A DNA stretch of 64,000 nt. Source: Cucumis sativus. Its lineage: Eukaryota; Streptophyta; Magnoliopsida; Cucurbitales; Cucurbitaceae. Positions 24,801 through 37,375 of the stretch are shown here, piece after piece. The notes under the pieces were generated by a model. That model did no database searches. It was given only the letters and a program-made list of their open reading frames with translations, and had not been told where the DNA came from. The stretch is from NCBI RefSeq assembly GCF_000004075.3, contig NC_026657.2:33528732-33592731 (forward strand), in the 5' to 3' direction. Position numbers and translations under genes: made by a program. Within the stretch, counting starts at the first letter, position 1; each line of letters opens with the position of its first letter.

Positions 24801-26164
24801 ATATTGGGTCCTAATAACATGTGGAGAGAAAAATAAATGGGCCTAAAATGGTCTAATCAGTGAGCTTCCTTAGGAGGACCAGAATTTTTAATGTCCAATA
24901 GAATCAAGGGCGATAGCCTCTCTTTCCCCTTCTCAAATTCCATCCAAAAAATTTTATCTGGTTGATTTCACCCAAATTTATGCTTGATGTTCGAAGACTT
25001 TCTAGAATTATTTCTCGGATTTCTCATGGTCTTGGGGTCAACCACATTAGTAGTAAAGCTTTTCTCACAGGTATGAAAGTTGTTAAATTGGTCTAGCCCA
25101 AAATTGGGGAAGATTAATTTTTATTTTGTATTTGTGTATCACAGACCATGTTCTTGGTATTACAAATTTGGTTTGAGAAAAGCCTTAATCTTGAGATTTA
25201 GGAAGCTTCCCATGGTCAGATTGTTTTGCTCATACTCACTAGTTTCAAGGTCCCATCCTGTTGCACCCTTTTACATCATTTATGGGTCACTTTGCTCACT
25301 TTATTTTTTACTCTATCATTGTTCTCTCGGTGTTTTTTGCTTTTCTTCCCTGGGAATTAATGTACAGCTAGTCTTTTTTCATTTCATCAATGAAAAAAAA
25401 ATATTCCTTTAAAAAATAATTACATTAAGGCCATATCCAAGTTTGGGGATATATTTTGTTATTTAACCTAGAGTATACTAGTTCAGAACCTCATAAAAGT
25501 TTTACTACCTGTACAAATACAGGTTGACTGAGAATGAACAAGAACATCAGGTACCTAAAGCTCAATGAAAAAACAAGGAAAATTTATTTAATGATAATGT
25601 TCTTAGCCTCTTTCTAGTTGTTGGATGTAAATCCAGGAATCTCATAGTCCCAGGAAAACATCCGGATTTGAAGTAAATTTGCAATATCCCCATCCTCCTC
25701 CTCCTCAAATAACTTCTAAGCAAGAGGGACTGAGTACATTTTGCCCCGAATCAGGAAGCCTTGACTAATAACCATGTTGCCAAGTGATAAACCTACCGTC
25801 CAACGAAAGTGGAAAGTTTCGTAGAATTTAAGCTTTTACATCACGTGAAAAAGTAAGCAAAAATTGAATATAACATTCAGAAACCAAAGTGACCAATAGT
25901 CACAAAAAAAAAAAAAAAAAAAAAAAAAACAAACAAACAAACAAATAACCAACATTCTTCAAAAGGGTTGTCAAATACATACCGGGTGGAAGCGGAAGAA
26001 GCTTTAAAAGGCCGAAAGCCCCATCTCATCATACTGGAACAATACATCGAACACCTTGCGGGCGTCCAATTCTGGATGGGAAAAGCACAGCTGGATCGAG
26101 AAATCTCTGAGCGGAATCGAACCGGGTGAAGAGAAGGGGAAATGCCCAAAACTTTAGCCTCCAT
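21838..26164 (-). CDS. CM1: Chorismate mutase, plastid AroQ type
   Basis: Chorismate mutase converts chorismate to prephenate, the first committed step toward Phe and Tyr. Six exons (25983-26164, 23875-24100, 23694-23780, 23048-23191, 22160-22252, 21838-22071) encode 321 residues. Exon 1 encodes a Ser/Arg-rich plastid transit peptide (residues 1-60) and is separated from the rest by a 1.9-kb intron. The catalytic helix region reads SLIRQEDSIIFGLLERAQYC. The regulatory loop DGNCGSSAVCD carries the Gly-Ser pair linked to Trp activation and Phe/Tyr feedback in plant CM1. The C-terminus PLTKEVQVQYLLRRLD is typical. The transit peptide and regulatory loop indicate the allosteric plastid form (CM1/CM3) and not cytosolic CM2; the choice between CM1 and CM3 is uncertain. 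All introns are GT-AG and the frame is intact. Confidence 0.96.
24850..25412 (+). mobile_element. Possible non-LTR element remnant in chorismate mutase intron 1
   Basis: This part of the large first intron ends in CATTTCATCAATG followed by an A run, which resembles the 3' end of the plant LINE copies seen elsewhere in the window. No protein domain or target-site duplication was found, so the call is weak. Just upstream, 24692-24865 has near-inverted phrases (AATTAGACC-GTTTAGGCCAT and TGGGCCTAAAATGGTCTAAT). Confidence 0.25.
25902..25946. repeat. Poly-A / (CAAA)n simple repeat
   Basis: A run of about 28 A is followed by CAAACAAACAAACAAA, just inside intron 1 of the chorismate mutase gene (about 35 bases past the donor). 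It could be the tail of an old retroposed element, or just a microsatellite. Confidence 0.8.
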
Positions 26165-28011
26165 TGAAACAAAAACGAAGAAGAAGAGAGGAAAGAAAAT
26201 GAAAAAATGAAGAGGAATCTGAGACGGTGGGTGGTAAGGTAAATGGAAGAGGATTGGTGGGTTGTGTTGGAGATTCGGAGAGTGTCTTGTGTACAGTTAA
26301 GAGTTAGAATCGTGGCGTTGAGTGTCTGACACCGTCGTCCTTATTCTCAGCAAAGAAGAAGAGCTCCAAATCAGGTTGTAGATTCCCCTTGGCTGAAACC
26401 CCTCCCCCTCGGTTTCCTTTACAAAAGTTCAAACTTTTTTTTTTTTCTTAAATTTTCATTATAGCTCACGTTTACTTTATATATTTTTAGCTTAAATTAT
26501 ATAAAAAAAATATATATATATATATATATATATTATTTAACTTTGTAACTCATAAAAACCATTAGATTTTTAAAAAGAATTAAAAAATATTCTTACTTTT
26601 ACAAAGTCATCCATCCATAGAAATACTTTAGTTGATTTCGTTTTTAAGCTAAACTAAACCCTGTATATACATGTACAAATATCTAGTAGAATAAGACAAT
26701 TGGAACGTAGATATAAAGGTTTTCATGACACAATCAATAATAAACATCATTTTCTATTAGGTTTTGCTTTAACATTATTAGGGACTATTGCTTCATTGGT
26801 AGCTCATAACACATGTACACTTATACCTAGCACCTTATGTGTGTATAGCATAAGACTTTAAGATGGGTTATATACCCATCAATAATTTATAATAAGATTA
26901 ATTACGATGACAGCTCACGTGATCATACATCGTTCTCAAATTAACTTAAAGTGTATTTTCGGTTGATTACTTAATTACAAAATGTATTAAATTGACCATT
27001 AAAAAAGTGAAAAATGTTAGGTTTACATAGGATTGTGTTTGAAATACGATAAGAAGCTAAAAAGTTATCGACCAGAGATTAACATGCCAAAAGAAGAAAG
27101 CAATAAAAGATAAACAAAAAATCATAAAATACTTTTAATTTTGTTGCAAAAGCAATAATTATTGTTAATAACTAACCAAATGTATTTTTCTCGGATGCAA
27201 GAGTCATGACAACTTAGTCTCGCTAATTGAAAGACTATAGACAAGGAAAGCAATATGAAAAGTCTTAAGAATAGCGGTACTTAACATGGTAAAGACAGAA
27301 GATGTGTGAACAAAACAATGTGAGATCTAGGGGTATTTTGATAATATATTTTCTTATGACTCATTAATATTATTTATAAAATATATGGTCATGCAAAGAA
27401 TTATTTCTTTATGGCCTCACGCTACAACTCAATGTAAATGCAAATAATAAAAAATGTAGTTTATAGCCAAAGTGTATATTTACTTCTTTTTTTAATAAAA
27501 AATACACAAAAAATTATTCACATATTATGTAATGATTGAAATTTAAATGAAATATGGACAAATATAACAAATTTTTAAATATTTATTAAATATAATTCAT
27601 ATTAATTAAGTTGTTAAGTATTGGACATTTTCTATAAAAAAAATATAATATAATTATGATATTTATTTTATTGAATCAATTGTTTTTATACTAATGATAT
27701 ATTTGTATAGTTGAAATATTCTATTTCACACTTGTATTAAAATAAAAAGTAAATTTTCATTTTAAATTGTAATTAAAATAAAAAATAAAAAAAAATTGGA
27801 AAAGGATATTATGATATTTCTAAATTTAGTATTTATTTTTCACTCATATATGAATATGAGAAAGATTTAAACTATTGATAAAGTTAAATTAAAACTAAAA
27901 TTTTGTTGGTTGTTTACTAGTAATCTTTAAAAGATCATATGTCGTTGATCATATAAACTCTATATATACAAAAACTAAAACATATCCTTTGAATCTTCTT
28001 TCCTCATACAA
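26165..28011. other. Intergenic spacer with AT microsatellite
   Basis: This includes the 5' flank of chorismate mutase (26165 to about 26400), a (TA)n run at about 26512-26535, a plastid-derived fragment at 26696-26835 (listed separately) and AT-rich DNA with no recognised gene up to the broken oxidoreductase copy. Confidence 0.5.
26696..26835 (+). pseudogene. Old plastid psaB fragment (NUPT)
   Basis: Translation of the + strand reads KGFHDTINN, then HHFLLGFALTLLGTIASLVA, closely matching the PsaB (photosystem I) stretch [20 protein letters not shown] and SLVAQHMYS. At DNA level, blocks such as CATGACACAATCAATAAT and TTGGTAGCTCA-AACACATGTAC match psaB as I recall it. Many differences are C-to-T or G-to-A, as expected of methylated nuclear copies of plastid DNA. 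It is only about 140 bases and clearly non-functional. Confidence 0.6.
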
Positions 28012-31000
28012 CATCGCCAACTCTGTACTCATACCAAGCTCATTTTGAACTGTGTTGAGCCGTTTCGTCGGTATGGGGAGGCAGTGGTTGCGGCATCTGT
28101 GGAAACCGGGTGTGATTACTTGGATATATGTGGGGAACCAGAGTTTATGGAGAGAATGGAGGCCGAGTATGACGAGAGGGCGGTTGAGAGTGGGAGTTTG
28201 GTGGTTTCTGGATGTGGGTTTGATTCGGTTCCAACGAAATTGGGTTTGATATTCAATTTGAGGCAGTGGGTTGGGAAATCAACGCCGAGTTGGGTTGAAG
28301 CATATGTGAATGTGGAGTGTAATGGAGGTATGGCTTATAATTTTGGGACTTACGAATCAACTGTTTTGGATGTGACTAACGTTGATGCGTTGGTTCAATT
28401 GAGACAGTCAAGGACCCCTAGACGTCGCTCCAAGGTTAGCAAAATTATTTCTCTCTAACTCATATTACCTACCATCATAAAACATGTGGGATGTAACTAG
28501 AATGCTTCCATCTTCTATGCTTTTCAATTTTGTTGCATGATCGTTTGATTTATTTTAAAATTTTCTTTTATTTGTATGGTTAAGAAGAGGATGCATGATA
28601 GTTAAGTGCAATCTAGACTACACCTAATCATTAATCTTCAACGATACATCAAATTTAAAATATGTCTTTAGTGAAAATATGATGTTTATAAATATAAATA
28701 CAGATTTTTGCTATTGGTTTTGAATGATTTAAAAGTATGTTTTTAAAATGACATTAGTCATTTTATGAAGGTTGGTAATTAAACTAAAGAAAATTATCAT
28801 TTAATAAAAATGGTTTGAGAAATACTTGTGGATTCACTTTGGGTTTGATCCAAATCCAAGCCCAATAGCCTAATGTGTTGTTTATGCAGCTTGGACAAGT
28901 CACCTAATTTTCAATAATCGAACTCTCCTTAGATCGAAGTTGAGGTAACCAAGTAAACAGCATTTTAAAAATATATTTTATTACTTTTCAACCTCTTGTA
29001 AACTAAAACAAACTAAAATGTGATCTAAACATTTAAAATTGACCGTTACGTGTTCTTTCAAACTTCAAATTATTCATTTTCAAATAATGCCAACTATCCA
29101 ATCTAAATTACAAGAGTTGGGTTAAATAAATTTTTATTTTGGATTGAATTGAATTTCTTATATTTTTTCACTTGGATTCAAGTTGAATATTCACACATGC
29201 TAATTTATTCAATTATCTCATTAAACATTTATTATTATATTTTTTTAATATATTAATTAGATTTTCTTCATGAAATATTGTTTGTTTTTATTTTATTTTT
29301 ATATAAATTATTAATGTAATTTTTTAAAACAAAGTTTCCTTTGTTTTTCTAATACTTCTAAAAATGGTGTGTTAATATCTAAAAAAGACTATGCTATATT
29401 CAAAAAGTAATATTAAATAATTAATTTTTTAACCAATGAAAAATTTTCAAATAGAGAAATTGAAACTATTTACAAACTCTAACAAAATAATCAAATATTT
29501 TTTTGAGCTATTTTGAGTTTTCTTTTTTGTATATTTAAGTTGCTAAAAAATAAAACCTATTTATGTTGGTCCAATCATGATGAGTCGGTCGACTGACACA
29601 AACTATTCAATAAAATTTTCAAACCATATAAAGTAAATAATTTTTTATATTAGTAGTTTCTTTTGTTAAAGTAATGGATGTAATTTTTTAGGGGTCTTCT
29701 GAAGAATAATAAAAAAATACAAACTATTATATCATATGAAAAAAAAATGACAAAAAAATGATTGTGCTTGATTTTATCAATTTTATCATAAATAAATAGT
29801 TTATCTATATTCTCATTTTCTACGGTTCGTTTTTTTTCTTTTAATTTGTCTATAATTTTGTATATTTCTTTCCCAAAAAAAAAATAAGATTGTTATGTTA
29901 AAAGATTTCAAATAAAAAATGAGAAAGTCAAGTATTCATCCAATGGACTTAAATGGTATTAAATAATTGTTTAAGAAAACAAATATCTGATTACTTTTGC
30001 AATTATTGTCAATTAACTTTTCACTAAATTACAAACAAAATATTCATCATAACTTTTTCTGTTCATTTCTTTTTCAATTTGAATCAAAACGTGCATAACT
30101 TAATATTAATTATCCAACTAACCCAACCTAATATATTGGAGTTTTAACTTCTTCTTAATATACTCTTTTCTCCTACTACTTTCTATTTATTATTTGAACT
30201 TATCTCTGATCCTCTTTTTTCACATTATTATGCATTTATTAGATTTTATTGAATATATTTTGAAGTGGAAATAATGAAGGTATCATCTAGTGAGAATATT
30301 TAGCTGTATAAGTATGAAATATGTCTCTTTTCAAAAGAATATATTGCAGAATCAATCAAAAACAACTCATCGAACTAATTAAAGTATACAAGCTTGTTTT
30401 TCTTTTTATTCTTTAAAAAATCAAATCGACCGACAAAATATAATTCTTTAATGATTGAATGATTTGTTTGAGTTTTAAACTTAAACGTTTACCCCGTTTA
30501 GAAAAAAAAAAAGAAAAGAATAACCCAACATAATACTTAATTATTACTAGCAAATCTTACCAAATTTATTTGGTTTAGTTTATTATATTTATTTTGAATG
30601 TTAATTTGTACTGTAGACAATATTTTATAGTAGGAAAGCAACAAAGTGAGCAGAGGTTTAATATAATATTTAATAAATTTAGAAAATAAATTCAAGGTAT
30701 ATTTGAGAGTGTATTTGTTTTTAGAAACAGTGATTTTTAAAATAATTTAAAGAGTAACAAAAATTGGTCATGTGAACTCATAATGCATCTAAAGTATTTT
30801 TTTTAGCAACGTTTTTTTAATCCTAATTAATCCATTGTGGCTCCGGATTTGTTAATGAATTATTTTGCAATTTACTGGTCGTGCTCCTCCGAAAGGATCA
30901 TTAATAGAGCACAAAATGGGCATGGGGCTTTGGATAGTAAGATTAACTTGATAAGTTGATTCAAACGTAGTTAGAAGAACACTCTCTACTTTAGTTCAAA

Positions 31001-31252
31001 ACCCCCAACACATCAAACAAATGAACGCTTTTTAGTCGTCGGTAAAGCCAACTCGCTTTGGAGTTAAAATCGGCACGAAATCCTTTCTTGAAATCTTACA
31101 ATACGTCGCAGTTGGGATGTTCATAGGGAAGTTTGCTAAATACCCATTGGGGAGGTGGCTTTTGTTAACATTCCCTCCCATTTTTAGCCTTTGTTTGTTC
31201 AATAAGAAGGGACTTTCAGAAGACGGAGTGAATAATGTGTCATTCAAAACAT
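28012..31252 (+). pseudogene. Saccharopine dehydrogenase-like gene, copy 1 (decayed)
   Basis: Exon 1 similarity begins abruptly at about 28012 (LCTHTKLILNCVEPFRRYG) and runs to 28434; the N-terminal 80 or so residues with the Rossmann GATGFTG motif are missing. Exon 2 similarity runs about 30870-31252 (APPKGSLIEHKMGMGLW, SSVKPTRFGVKIGTKSFLEI). It has lost its acceptor AG, has in-frame stops after WIVRLT, and has a deletion before SSVKP. It ends at NVSFKTW, where a MITE begins; the last 70 or so residues are absent. An open frame at 28045-28458 could still give a 137-residue fragment, but no promoter or intact partner supports a functional gene. The exon-intron position is the same as in copies 2 and 3, so it arose by tandem duplication and not by retrotransposition. 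Confidence 0.87.
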
Positions 31253-31257
31253 GGACA

Positions 31258-31458
31258 GATCTATTAAGGGACCAGGAGGCATCTCACATTCCCGACTTTT
31301 GTATTTTAATATTAGTTTTGAAGTGTCAAATTACAATATATTTTAAATAATGCAAGTTTTTATTATATTTTGTTTTTGGTATAGTGGTTGTGCCCTCTTT
31401 AAAAGCGACTGATTCAAATACAAAAATTAAGAATGTGAGGAAGCACTTTTAATAAATC
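31258..31458. mobile_element. MITE, copy B, at the truncated end of the pseudogene
   Basis: About 200 bases with imperfect terminal inverted repeats of nearly 50 bases. The left end GATCTATTAAGGGACC, CTCACATTCCC, TTTTGTATTT matches the reverse complement of the right end GATTTATTAAAAG, CTCACATTCTT, TTTTGTATTT. The middle matches copy A at 13227-13395. It has no coding capacity, so it is a non-autonomous DNA transposon. No clear target-site duplication was found, which fits an insertion accompanied or followed by deletion of the host gene's 3' part. Confidence 0.65.
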
Positions 31459-32728
31459 CACCCCACACACTACAACGCTTGGGATAGAAATACTTTCTAT
31501 TCATATTGGCTAACGTTCATTTTTCTAAAGTTGGTTTTAAGTGTTAATTCTAATTTAACTTATTTTATAAAAAAAAAGTTTAAAAAACCACTAAAAGATA
31601 AAAATTCATTAGTGTTCCACAAATTCATTCTCATAACTAATTTTTTTTTAAAAAATATATATTTTAGATAATTCTCAAACACACAATTTCATCTTTTAAT
31701 ATAATCATTTGAAAAAGATATTCCAACCATACTACCAATTTAACTAAATTAACTCAAGCTAAGAAGTTATTATATTGATTTTAAATTTTCTCCAAAAACA
31801 ATTATATGCATAAGTTTTTCAATTGAGATTGATGAGGTGTTACTCTCAATACATTATATGAAAATAATTAAATAACTTTTGTCGTATTAACGTTTTACTT
31901 ATTATTAGAATAAATATTTAAATAAGCCAAATATTTGATAGTACAGCTTGGTTGGGTTAGGTTAGGTTGATTATAAAACTTTTAAATCAATTCAATTAAA
32001 CCCATAAATAACACTCCTAAACATTTATTAATTAATGTATTTTGTAAATATAAAATTGGAAAGGTTAGCACCATTTTCTTTTAAATTGACAATTTAGTAG
32101 AACGGCAGATTCGGAGCTCCCTAACTAAGCAACAAAAGATTAGGTTGCCTTTTTGGTCTATTATCTTTCATTTATACCCTAACCTTCATCCAAAAACAAA
32201 ACCTTACTAAATAATGTTATTTGTGAAACAAAATATAATGTTGAATCAAAAAATCATTAATCTCAAGGTAATAACTCAATGCTAATTTTAAAAATACATA
32301 TATTTGATTGTATTTAGTATTGTCTAATTTTGTTATATATACTTGATATGTGAGGTCCATTTCCAATATTTGATTGACAAAAAGAGTGGGATCAATTTGA
32401 TTGCATGCAAGAAATATATGAAACTTACTAACGCATGTTTCTACTGCCTTTACAAAATATAATTATTGTTACTATTATCGCTGTTATTGTTATTACTATT
32501 AAAATAGCAACTCATACTTTAACTATAGTAACCTGTTACAAGTCTAATACACCTCAACCTTACTATTTAATTAAAAAACAATTTGATATTCACCTACTTG
32601 AGCTTTAATTATTTGTTGGTTTTTAATTTTAAAAAAGAACATGAAGGGAATGAAAAAGTATACTTGAAGTGGGAATATTTCGTCGTTAAAACTCACCAAA
32701 ACTCATTCCAAGAACAGAGCATGAAACA
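31459..32728. other. Spacer between oxidoreductase copies 1 and 2
   Basis: AT-rich DNA with no recognised gene. It must contain any promoter of copy 2. The missing 3' part of copy 1 is not found here. Confidence 0.5.
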
Positions 32729-35360
32729 ATGGAAGAACCTCCTTATGATCTCGTAATCTTAGGAGCCACTGGTTTCACAGGCAAATACGTGGTTCGAGAA
32801 GCTCTCAAATTCCTCAACATTTCCCCTCTCAAATCTCTCGCTCTCGCCGGTCGAAACCTGACCAAACTGAACGAATCCCTCAAATGGGCAGCTCATCCCC
32901 TGCCTCCGCCGCCAATTCCACTCCTACTGGCCGACGTCACCGACCCACATTCCATCCGGCGGCTCTGCAGCTATACCAAGCTGATTCTGAACTGCGTTGG
33001 ACCGTTCCGGCGGTACGGGAAGGCGGTGGTTGAGGCGTGTGTGGAAACAGGGTGCGATTACTTGGACATATGTGGGGAGCCAGAGTTCATGGAGAGAATG
33101 GAGGCAGAGTATGATAAGATGGCGGTTGAGAAAGGAAGTTTGGTGGTTTCGGGATGCGGGTTCGATTCGGTTCCGGCGGAATTGGGTTTGATATTCAATT
33201 CGAGGCAGTGGGTTGGGAAATCGACGCCGAGTTGGGTTGAAGCGTACAGAATGTGGAGTCGAAGAACGGAATAGTTTGTAACTTTGGGTCATTTGAATCA
33301 GCTGTTTTGGGTGTTGCTAATGCCGGTGAGTTACGCCAGTTCAGGCGTTCAAGGCCCCCAAGACGCAGCCCGTTGGTGAGTAACAATTTTCTATTTCTTT
33401 TTTCTTACTCTCTTATGTTTGCAAATATTTTTCTACTAAATCTAAAATTAATTTAATATTAAATTTTATACTTTTAAATATAATTTTTATATATCAAAAT
33501 CATCAATTTTAAACAGAAAAAACACATTGAAGTGAAAGAATGAACTAAAACTTTTTTTGTTCTCAACATATGTTAGCATCGATTAAACTAAATTCTTGAT
33601 GACTCGTGATGATTTTAAAAATAGGAAAAGATAATTTTAATTATTTTGGAACAACTGTATTTGATCTCTAAACTTAGAGTTCAATAAGTGTTTGAATTTT
33701 ACATTTTATATATAATACATATTCTTAAAATTTTGTCTATAATATATTTTAAAACTTTCAATTTTGTATCTAAATCTATTTAGATATAAGCCGTGTGAAC
33801 TGAAAATATATATTTATGATATAAAATTAAATTTTATGTATATTATAACTTTAGAGTTTTAATTTTCTATCTAAATCTATTTCAAAAAATATTGAGCACT
33901 AGATTGAATAATTTAATTTTTCTCACTTCATCTTAAACATCTTAAATTGCACTTTTTTTTAATTTTTTTTATCTTATATGTTAGTTGAGTTATATTCACA
34001 ATAAAATTTAATATATTTATATATTTCTTTTAATTTTTTAATTTAATTTACTAGTAATTAGAATATTTTTACAAAATTAGGTGAGTTACGAGTTTGAGTG
34101 TATATATTAATCAGTGTATCTCTTTCAAATATCCGGAACAAAATGATATGCCTATAATACCGATTATTTATAGAAAATATTGTGCTAAATAGCGTAAAAA
34201 TAAGAACATTTTTTATAAATAAACAAACTTATAATACTACTTTAGATTTATAGGTTTTATTATGTAGGGTCTGCAGGTTAAATTTTAAAACTAAGTAGTT
34301 TTAATTAATTGATCGAAAATAATATGAAGTAGAAATTTTTAATTCATTTTAATAGTGATAGAAATTTAGTGAGAACCAATTATTATAATTATATTAATTC
34401 TTTTAAAATTAATTAATAACATTAACTTACTAAAGGTGGATATTTAGTAAAATAAAATTAAAACTCTAAAGTTAAAAATGTAAATCTTACCGGGTAACAA
34501 AAAAAAAATTCAAATTTCAATAATAAAAAAAGCTAATCTAGAAATAAAATGTAGTTTTAACGTTAAAATACTATATTTCATAAGAAGATGCAATATATAA
34601 GTTGCACCTAATCACGGTTACACTTTTAGTGATTAACATTTCATTCTCAATACTTTGAACTTTAAGGATTTTGAGAAGTGTTTGATATTATTTTGTTATG
34701 TAGATTGTTGGTCGTTCAACTCCAAAAGGACCATTGTTAGAGTACAAAAAACAGTTTGGAGTTTGGAGTGTAAGAATTCCATCAGCCGATTCAAGTGTAA
34801 TTCGAAGAACACTCTTCACTCTAGCTGAAAACCCCCAAGGTCTTCTTGGTTCAAACGAGACTCTAGATGACATCGAACAAAGGAAGAAATTTTGGTCATC
34901 GGTGAAGCCAGCTCGTTTCGGAGTAAAAATCGGAATGAAATCCTTCCTCGGAATCTTACGTTTCATCGTATTCGGGATTTTTATAGGAATGCTTGCTAAA
35001 AAAGCATTTGGAAGGTGGCTTCTTTTGACATTCCCTTCAATTTTTAGCCTTGGTTTGCTCAACAAAAAGAGCCCTTCAGAAGATGAAGTGAACAATGTGT
35101 CATTCAAAATGTGGTTTGTGGGACATGGGTTTGATGATAACGGGAATGATAAAGAAATAGTGACGAGAATAATGGGGCCAGAGCCTGGGTATATAACCAC
35201 TTCAATAATACTTATTCAATGTGCTTTCATTCTTCTAACTAAACGTCAGGTTCTACCTAAAGGAGGAGTTTTAACTCCTGGTATTGTGTTTGGACCAACT
35301 CATCTCCAACAAAAACTCCAAGACAATGGTATATCTTTTGATGTTATTTCAAATAATTAA
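32729..35360 (+). pseudogene. Saccharopine dehydrogenase-like gene, copy 2 (one frameshift)
   Basis: Exon 1 is 32729-33375 and exon 2 is 34704-35360. Apart from one break the gene looks complete: start MEEPPYDLVILGATGFTGKY with the Rossmann motif, a normal GTGAGT donor, a TATGTAG acceptor, and an exon 2 open to the stop (DNGISFDVISNN). At 33248-33249, after SWVEAY, one base is missing relative to copies 1 and 3. The frame shifts and ends at a TAG in RMWSRRTE, giving a 181-residue product without the C-terminal half. The correct frame resumes as VESKNGIVCNFGSFES. Either this is a young pseudogene or the sequence has an assembly error here. If the base were present the protein would be about 434 residues, similar to copy 3. 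Confidence 0.85.
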
Positions 35361-35447
35361 TGATGTTAAGTTGGAGAAATGAAGTGTGTGATTTATAAAT
35401 ACGGTATTTTTGTTGTAGCTCTTTGTTGCTCTATTTTTCAATTTATA

Positions 35448-35453
35448 AATAAA
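35448..35453 (+). promoter_or_regulatory. Candidate polyadenylation signal after oxidoreductase copy 2
   Basis: AATAAA within TTATAAATAAATATAAC, about 90 bases after the stop codon. The position suits a plant near-upstream element. Confidence 0.4.
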
Positions 35454-35756
35454 TATAACTTCTCTCTTCCGATTGATTTTGATTTTTTCAAACAATGGTA
35501 TATCGAGTCTATTGTTGATAAAGTAAAATGTTGTTGAGTTTGTAAATATCTTAGCAAATTTGTCATTTAAGACAATTTAAATTTTAAAATAGCATATTTA
35601 ATCTTTACTGATTATACATTTTTTTAATACAACAATTATGAATTCAAAAGAGACTGAACTAAACTCACTTTTGGCAATGAAATACATACTACTTATGCTA
35701 GATTGATAAAATGTAACAAGTAGCACTATTCTAACATTTGAATGAAGTATTCATAC

Positions 35757-35910
35757 GGACAACTAGAGTTTAGCTCAACGAACACTTGCATGAATTCAAG
35801 ACGGAGAAGTGCAAAGTTCAAATCTTCCACGCTTAATTTATCCATGAGATTTAGAAATTGAATCAACAATGTAACTGCTATCTATATAGAGATAGAAAGT
35901 AAAAATCTCC
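35757..35910 (+). mobile_element. Possible decayed tRNA-derived SINE
   Basis: A tRNA-like head is visible: TTTAGCTCAACG near 35770 (A-box-like) and AAGTTCAAATCTTCC near 35814 (B-box-like), about 45 bases apart as in a tRNA. The sequence does not fold as a complete tRNA and shows no target-site duplication. The call is tentative. Confidence 0.4.
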
Positions 35911-37375
35911 AATTTAATCTTGGATATGCTACTCCATAATTTCTTTAATATCTTCCTATTCATTTAAAAGTTTTCAACTTTTAGAACTTATAATAATGTT
36001 ATTTATGGCACAATGAATTCATCTTAACATAATTGTCTAATTAGTGAATTGATATTAATTAATCTTTACCAATTATTAATAGTTAATTCAATAGGCTTGA
36101 TCAATTCTAACTAACAAATTTGTAATTAATAGTTTATATTATCATAAATCTTTATGTAAAATCTTTATTTTTATTATTAATATGTTAATTAATGCACATG
36201 CTTATTTAACTATTTTTTAAAGCTCAAAATAAATTGTTAATTCTCAATATTACATTAATTAATTTTCATAAATAAAACCAAAGATGGGATGTGACAAAAT
36301 TAAAAAGTGGGAATTAGATTTTTAAAAAAATTATTTCAAGTTTGTTCTTCTTTCTTTCCGTAATTTTTCTTTTTTTTTCTTTCCTTGTTCCGCACTTTTT
36401 ATTTTATTTTTATTTTTGAAATCATGATATTTTTTTGTCGAAGATCGTGCACCAAGATGATTTAATAAATATTTAATGATCTTGGTACATGAAAGTGAAC
36501 AAAAATTGTTGCCTTAAAAAATTGGATATTGATAGTTCATATTTCACAGAGTGACCAATTAATAACATGACACTTTTTTTATATTTTTTTGGTAGGTTAT
36601 TCGAAATTATTCTGTATGCTAAATATTTGGATGATTGGTTATATTTCCTTAAAAATAACAAATTCTTAAGATACATCTATTTATTTATTAAAAGAAAGAA
36701 AATACATATATTTATTTTTAATTTTCTATATAATTTTCAAAAATTTTAAAATATTAAAAGAAAGAAAACACATATATTTTATTTTTTAATATAATTTCTA
36801 AAATTTAAGTTTTCTAAAAAAAATATATATATTTTTCAACAAATTTATTTTTGTTTAAACTCATTTTTGTAAGACTTGTTTTAAATACACCTCAAAATCT
36901 AATTTGTGGGCTTTCAAACACTTTTTCTTTTAATAACTTAACTTTTAAATTAAACATTTTAAAAATAATTCAAATACACCTTCAAATTACATCAATTTAT
37001 TCTCTTACATACAATTTACTAATTAGATTTTTAAAATGTTAGTTTTAAAAATTAATAAAATAAATTATTTATAAGTACAACAAAATTTTATTATCTATTT
37101 CGGATGTATACACGTGTAAATGTATAACTATCTCTTGATTAGATAAATAAGAATAATTAATAATTTATTTAAATAAATATTAATATTTTATTATATTTGC
37201 AAAGATAGATTAACTAAAATTCCTAATAGTGTAATTTCGGTTAAAGCATAAATGTAAGCAGTCTAATAACTAATTAATGATAGCAACAAACCAAGAAGAA
37301 ATTGGAATTTTGTGTTCTTATAGAAATTCCATTTCTGAGTCCACCGCCTTCAAATTCAGATCCTTACCTTCATCA

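Larger units (their letters stand above)
35361..37375. other. Spacer between oxidoreductase copies 2 and 3
   Basis: AT-rich spacer containing a possible SINE remnant at about 35757-35910, otherwise nothing recognised. An upstream in-frame ATG for copy 3 lies at 37277, so its right end is probably 5' leader. Confidence 0.5.

Noticed and set aside
25080-25412. 110-residue frame in chorismate mutase intron 1
   Set aside because: Composition is hydrophobic and Ser/Phe-rich with no family resemblance; it more likely belongs to an element remnant or chance.
32924-33292. Long minus-strand frame in oxidoreductase copy 2 (and 37406-38044 in copy 3)
   Set aside because: These mirror the GC-rich coding exon; the plus-strand translation carries the Rossmann and family motifs.
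37277-37375. Upstream in-frame ATG adding 33 residues to oxidoreductase copy 3
   Set aside because: The related copy and family members start at the MEGTPYD/MEEPPYD position; the extension has no clear targeting character, so it was kept only as an alternative.
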